Below the pieces are notes generated by a model, which made no database searches, was not told the DNA's origin, and saw nothing but the letters and a program-made list of their open reading frames with translations. Source: Myxococcus dinghuensis (lineage in GTDB: Bacteria > Myxococcota > Myxococcia > Myxococcales > Myxococcaceae). From it: a stretch of 64,000 nt of DNA. Positions 60,701-64,000 of the stretch are shown one piece after another. Numbering within the stretch: the stretch's first letter is position 1; every line of letters starts with the position of its first letter. The stretch lies in the NCBI RefSeq assembly GCF_024198235.1, contig NZ_JAKCFB010000018.1:62001-126000 (forward strand), given 5' to 3'. Both the position numbers and the translations under genes were made by a program.

Positions 60701-61020
60701 CAGACGCTCATTGACTGCGGGGGATGCTGAATTGTCGCGCCCGTGTCACTGGAGTTTCGGATGTTGATGCCGCGGCGGGCCATTCCTGCTTAACCCGCTC
60801 AAAATTGCCTGTGTTTCAGTGTTTTCGGCTGTTTTCAGGGACGGGGAGTGGCCCGAGGGCGCTCCGGCAGTGCGTCCCTTCCTCTGGGAGCCTGGAGGCC
60901 TTTCCGATTATTTCGACGGATTTTCGCCGGATTTTTCCAGCCCAGGTGGCGGACAAACCGGTGTTTCCCTGGCTGGGCCGTGGATCAGCGGCCCACGGGG
61001 CTCAGGGGGGCGCAGGGGCC
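60701..61020. other. Intergenic region upstream of the M4 protease (320 bp)
   Basis: No coding potential that I trust. It is noticeably richer in A/T than the flanks, with T-runs and short direct repeats: TGTTTTC twice near 60815-60835 and CGGATTTT twice near 60917-60938. It must hold the promoter of the M4 gene on the minus strand, but no clear -35/-10 pair or Shine-Dalgarno sequence was found. Its right end holds a hairpin after the CPBP gene. Confidence 0.5.
60978..60998 (-). terminator. Hairpin downstream of the CPBP protease gene
   Basis: CCGTGG (60978-60983) and CCACGG (60993-60998) form a 6-bp stem; an overlapping alternative is GGGCCG/CGGCCC. It lies 23 nt past the CPBP stop codon on the minus strand. 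No T-run. Confidence 0.3.
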
Positions 61021-61746
61021 TCAGGGGCCTCCGAAGAAGGAGACCTCGAGCACGCGCACGAAGAGGTTGCAGGCGGCGTGGAACAGGGCGGCGCCGACGA
61101 CGGTGCCGGTGCGCTCCCGCATCCAGCCGAAGAGCAGGGCGGGGAAGAAGACCGACAGCCGCCAGGCCTGGAAGATGGCCAGGTGCCCCAGGGCGAAGAG
61201 GAGCGCCGTCACCCAGAAGGCGGGCCCCAGCCGCGCGCCCAGCACCTTGCGTCCCTGGGGCCAGGCATCGCGCAGGCGGGCCTGGAGATAGCCCCGGTAG
61301 AAGAACTCCTCCGGCAGGGCGACGACGAAGAGCTGATCCACGACCCACTCGCCGAAGCGGGGCGGCAGCCGGAGGTGGAAGTGGGTCTCGCCGCTCAGGG
61401 GCGTCACGAAGCGCGACAGGGGCTCTGGCAGGTGCGGCAGGACCTGGGTGAAGCCCGCGAAGGCGAGGAAGAAGAGCGGACCGACGATGGCCGCGAGCAC
61501 CAGGAACAGGCGCACGTCCTCGCGCCAGGCGCGCAGGCTGAGCCCGTAGTCGCGGTAGTCCTCGTCGCGCCAGCGCATGGGGATGAGCGGCAGGTAGAGG
61601 AAGCCCACCGTGGCCACGAGCTTGGGGACGCTGGTTCCGCCGAAGGCGAGGAACGCGGCGACGATGCCCGCGAAGCCCGCCGCCCACAGGCCCACCGCTT
61701 CCTGCACGGCGCTCGGCCGCCAGGCAGTTGCCACCGTCGGGGTCAT
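61021..61746 (-). CDS. CPBP-family (glutamic-type) intramembrane protease; candidate myxosortase
   Basis: A 241-aa protein with about seven hydrophobic helices. The Abi/CPBP active-site motifs are intact: EEFFYRG (Glu146, Glu147), FALGHL (His188) and HAACN (His223, Asn227). The family includes eukaryotic Rce1 and bacterial enzymes that process C-terminal sorting tails; in myxobacteria such proteases are proposed to cut MYXO-CTERM tails. A MYXO-CTERM-type protein is encoded in this window at 18178-25698, so that role is attractive but unproven. Its start overlaps the stop of an upstream trypsin-fold gene by 4 nt (61743-61746). Confidence 0.9.
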   Translation of the reverse strand: MTPTVATAWRPSAVQEAVGLWAAGFAGIVAAFLAFGGTSVPKLVATVGFLYLPLIPMRWRDEDYRDYGLSLRAWREDVRLFLVLAAIVGPLFFLAFAGFTQVLPHLPEPLSRFVTPLSGETHFHLRLPPRFGEWVVDQLFVVALPEEFFYRGYLQARLRDAWPQGRKVLGARLGPAFWVTALLFALGHLAIFQAWRLSVFFPALLFGWMRERTGTVVGAALFHAACNLFVRVLEVSFFGGP

Positions 61747-62366
61747 GTCTCGTCCGCGGAGGGAAGGCGCACCTTCACCTCGCTCATGGGGAGCACCCGG
61801 CAGCCGCCCCGGGTGCGTTGCACCACCACCGCCAGCAGCCGGCCCTCGGCGTCGAAGACGGGGCTGCCGGGGGGCAGGGCGAGGGGGACGTCGAAGAAGG
61901 GCGCCGGGGCGCGCGTGGCCTGCGCCGTCACGGGGGTGGCCGGCTGGCGCCTGCTGGCGGGAATCACGCCCACCACCCAGCGCCCGGCCAGGCTGTCCCC
62001 CTCCTTGAGCAGGCGCACGGGGACGGCGGGGTAGGCGCCGTCCGGCGCGGCCACCACGGCCACCCGGAGCGCCACGTTGGCGAGCACCACCCGGGCCGGG
62101 AGGCGCTGCTCCCCGTGCACCACGGTGGCGGCCTGGAGGCCGACGTACTCCTCGCCCACGGGGTCCACGGAGGTGAGCACCTGACCGGCCGCGCCCACGA
62201 AGACGCCGGTGCCCGAGCGACGCGGGCCGCTGACCTGGACCACGGAGCGCGTGTGCTGCTCCATCACCCGCCGCAGGTCGGCGCGCGACGGCCGCCCCGG
62301 CTCCGCGGCGAGGGCGGGCAGGGTGGCGACGAGCAGCAGGGCGAGGAGGCGGGTGGGGCGGGACAT
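61743..62366 (-). CDS. Secreted trypsin-fold protein lacking the catalytic triad
   Basis: A 207-aa protein. A Sec signal (RLLALLLVATLPALAAEP) precedes a small DegP/S1C-like domain: HTRSVVQVSGPRRSGTGVFV, GQVLTSVDPVGEEYVG, and PPGSPVFDAEGRLLAVVV. In active enzymes these blocks read T-N-x-H and G-N-S-G-G-P; here the His is replaced in TSVDPV and the GNSGGP Ser position by Pro, so it should be a pseudoprotease, possibly a binding partner of the CPBP protease with which it is translationally coupled. I use the ATG at 62366; a GTG at 62381 is possible. There is a 19-bp gap after polX. Confidence 0.78.
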   Translation of the reverse strand: MSRPTRLLALLLVATLPALAAEPGRPSRADLRRVMEQHTRSVVQVSGPRRSGTGVFVGAAGQVLTSVDPVGEEYVGLQAATVVHGEQRLPARVVLANVALRVAVVAAPDGAYPAVPVRLLKEGDSLAGRWVVGVIPASRRQPATPVTAQATRAPAPFFDVPLALPPGSPVFDAEGRLLAVVVQRTRGGCRVLPMSEVKVRLPSADET

Positions 62367-62385
62367 CGGCGACCGCCGCACCCTA

Positions 62386-64000
62386 TCACCGCCTGGCGCG
62401 CAGCGCCGCGAGGAAGCGGTCCGCCGGTAGCGTGTTCAACACGTCCTGCCGGCGCGCCCAGCCACGCCGCGCGGTGGCCACGGCGAAGGCGAGGTTGCCC
62501 AGGTCCTCCCGGCGGTGCGCGTCACAGCTCACCACGAGCCTCACGCCGAGCCGCGTCGCCTTCCGGACGTACTCGGCCTTGATGTCCAGGCGCGCGGGCT
62601 TGCCGTTGATCTCCACCGCCACGCCGCGCTCCGCGGCGCGCTCCAGCACGGCCTCCATGCGCAGGGGGTACGGCTCCCGGCTCTGGATGAGCCGCCCGGT
62701 GGGGTGTCCGAGGATGTGCAGGAAGGGGTTGTCCAGGGCGGTGAGCACCCGCTGCGTCATCTGCTCCTCGTCCATGGAGTGGCGCACGTGGACGGAGGCG
62801 ATGACGACCTCCAACCGCTCCAGCACCCGGTCGTCGTAGTCGAGCGCCCCGGACTCGAGGATGTCCACCTCGATGCCCTTGAGCAGGCGCACGCCGGGCA
62901 CCGCCTCGTTGACGCGGTCGATCTCCTCCCACTGGCGCTGGAGGTCATCCACCTTGAGCCCACCGGCGTAGATGGCCGCCTCGCTGTGCTCGGTGATGGT
63001 GAGGTACTTCAGCCCCAGCTCCTTCGCCGCCCGGGCCATCTCCTCCAGCGAGTTGCGCCCGTCCGACCAGGTGGTGTGCGCGTGGACCGCGCCCTGGACG
63101 TCCTCCAGGGTGACGAGGTCGGTGGGCAACTGGCTCGCGAGCGCGGCCTCCACCTCGCCGTTGTCCTCGCGCAGCTCCGGCGGGACGTACTGCATGTCCA
63201 GCAGGGCGTAGAGGGCGGCCTCGTCCTTCACCGACACCTTGGAGCCGTCGTCCCGGTGGACGCCCCACTCGGAGATCTTGAGCCCCCGCTCGTGGCCCAT
63301 GCCGCGCAGGCGGATGTGGTGGGCCTTGGAGCCGGTGAAGTGGTGCAGGGCGGTGGCGAAGTCCTCGTCCGGCAGCACCCGCAGGTCCACCTGGAGGTCG
63401 CCCTCCGTCAGCCGCACGGAGCACTTGCTGTCGCCCTTGCCCAGCACGGCGGCCACGCCCGGCGCGGTGGCGAGCGCGTCCAGCACGGGGCCCGGGTCCG
63501 CCGCGGAGGCGATGATGTCCACGTCCGCCACCGTCTCCGCCCGGCGCCGCACGCTGCCGCCCAGGCTGGCGCGCACCACGCCCGGCGAGGCGCGCACCCG
63601 CTCCAGCAGGGCCTCGGCCACCGGGAGCGCGTCACCCAGCAGCTTGCGCTCCCCGCGCGCGCGCCGATACAGGGCGATTCCCTCGAGGATCTTCGCCTCG
63701 CTCTTCTCTCCGAAGCCCTTCAACTGGCGCACGCGCTGCTCGCGGCACGCCTGCTCCAACGCGTCGACGCTCCCCACGCCCAGCTCGCGCCACAGCGCGC
63801 CCACCTTGCGCGGCCCCAGGTCCGGCAGGCGCATCAGCTCGAGCAGGCCCGGCGGGAACTTCGCCCGCAGCTCGTCGAAGTAGCGCATGCGTCCGGTGGT
63901 CACCAGCTCGGTGATCTTCTCGGCGAGCGCGGGGCCGATTCCCGGCAGGCTCTCCAGCCGGCCCTCCGCGACGAGCGGCCCCAGATCCTGCGTCAGCCCG
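62386..64000 (-). CDS. polX: DNA polymerase/3'-5' exonuclease PolX (5' end outside window)
   Basis: The frame runs off the right edge of the window, so the first residues (normally about 570 in total) are missing. Visible are helix-hairpin-helix motifs (SLPGIGPALAEKI, LPDLGPRKVGALWRELG), the nucleotidyltransferase core with GGSVRRRAETVADVDIIAS (catalytic Asp pair), a LQVDLRVLP third carboxylate, and a C-terminal PHP exonuclease domain (VHAHTTWSDGRN, TITEHSE, KGIEVDIL, HILGHPTGR, EINGKPARLD, VSCDAHR). PolX fills gaps and edits in base-excision repair. An internal GTG at 63903 is probably not the start. Confidence 0.95.
   Translation of the reverse strand, partial: GLTQDLGPLVAEGRLESLPGIGPALAEKITELVTTGRMRYFDELRAKFPPGLLELMRLPDLGPRKVGALWRELGVGSVDALEQACREQRVRQLKGFGEKSEAKILEGIALYRRARGERKLLGDALPVAEALLERVRASPGVVRASLGGSVRRRAETVADVDIIASAADPGPVLDALATAPGVAAVLGKGDSKCSVRLTEGDLQVDLRVLPDEDFATALHHFTGSKAHHIRLRGMGHERGLKISEWGVHRDDGSKVSVKDEAALYALLDMQYVPPELREDNGEVEAALASQLPTDLVTLEDVQGAVHAHTTWSDGRNSLEEMARAAKELGLKYLTITEHSEAAIYAGGLKVDDLQRQWEEIDRVNEAVPGVRLLKGIEVDILESGALDYDDRVLERLEVVIASVHVRHSMDEEQMTQRVLTALDNPFLHILGHPTGRLIQSREPYPLRMEAVLERAAERGVAVEINGKPARLDIKAEYVRKATRLGVRLVVSCDAHRREDLGNLAFAVATARRGWARRQDVLNTLPADRFLAALRARR

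Noticed and set aside
1..64000. tRNA, rRNA or insertion-sequence genes
   Set aside because: I saw no cloverleaf-like T-loop context, no rRNA-like stretch and no transposase motif on either strand; small RNAs cannot be excluded by eye.

Overview
The window is a very GC-rich, densely coding stretch of a bacterial chromosome that fits a fruiting myxobacterium (Myxococcota, probably Myxococcaceae). Lineage markers seen in the sequence are a MYXO-CTERM-type tail (Cys, hydrophobic helix, Arg cluster) on a giant surface protein, a GYF_2 protein with an AgmX/PglI C-terminal domain, a Hsp70 with a proline-rich J-domain partner, and a stressosome-like partner-switching module. I found no rRNA, tRNA, insertion sequence, prophage or CRISPR array. 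Both window ends cut genes: an MCP at the left and polX at the right.

Left part (1-18.1 kb): chemoreceptor end; a polyamine-type neighbourhood with two deoxyhypusine-synthase-fold enzymes (1542-2510 and 4411-5634) and biosynthetic arginine decarboxylase speA (6829-8835), interspersed with a PHP phosphoesterase, a three-Cys Rrf2 regulator, an OsmC protein and two orphans; a ClpX-like ATPase without the zinc domain; a Hsp70/J-domain/CvpA gene set; a class II glutamine-amidotransferase-fold protein with Ser in place of Cys2; and four tightly overlapping genes for a partner switch (two ATPase-fold kinases, a PP2C-type phosphatase, an RsbS-like STAS protein).

Middle part (18.1-51.2 kb): a 2506-aa Ig-like repeat protein co-transcribed with an OmpA-family protein; then, divergently, a VgrG-like protein with an amphipathic helical tail and a 545-aa helical repeat protein. 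Opposite them lies a long minus-strand type VI secretion operon, transcribed from about 49.3 kb to 31.0 kb: PAAR-like, tssA, tssG, tssB, tssC, hcp-like, tssK, tssE, vgrG, a separate beta-helix spike protein, tssF, tssL, a small helical gene, tssM, tssJ, then a zinc-knuckle/nucleotidyltransferase protein and a 115-aa acidic protein that I propose as an effector-immunity pair. No ClpV is encoded in the window. A degenerate ANL (AMP-ligase-like) protein lies upstream.

Right part (51.4-64 kb): the three-gene proton-translocating transhydrogenase pntAA-pntAB-pntB, a GNAT acetyltransferase, a GltJ/AgmX-like GYF protein, a DUF1330 protein, an S37 lipoprotein peptidase, an M4 metalloprotease with an internally placed P-domain and no visible signal peptide, a CPBP intramembrane protease overlapped with a catalytically degenerate trypsin-fold protein, and PolX. 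The CPBP protease is a candidate processor for MYXO-CTERM proteins such as the giant Ig-repeat protein. Function assignments come from reading motifs by eye; no database search was run.
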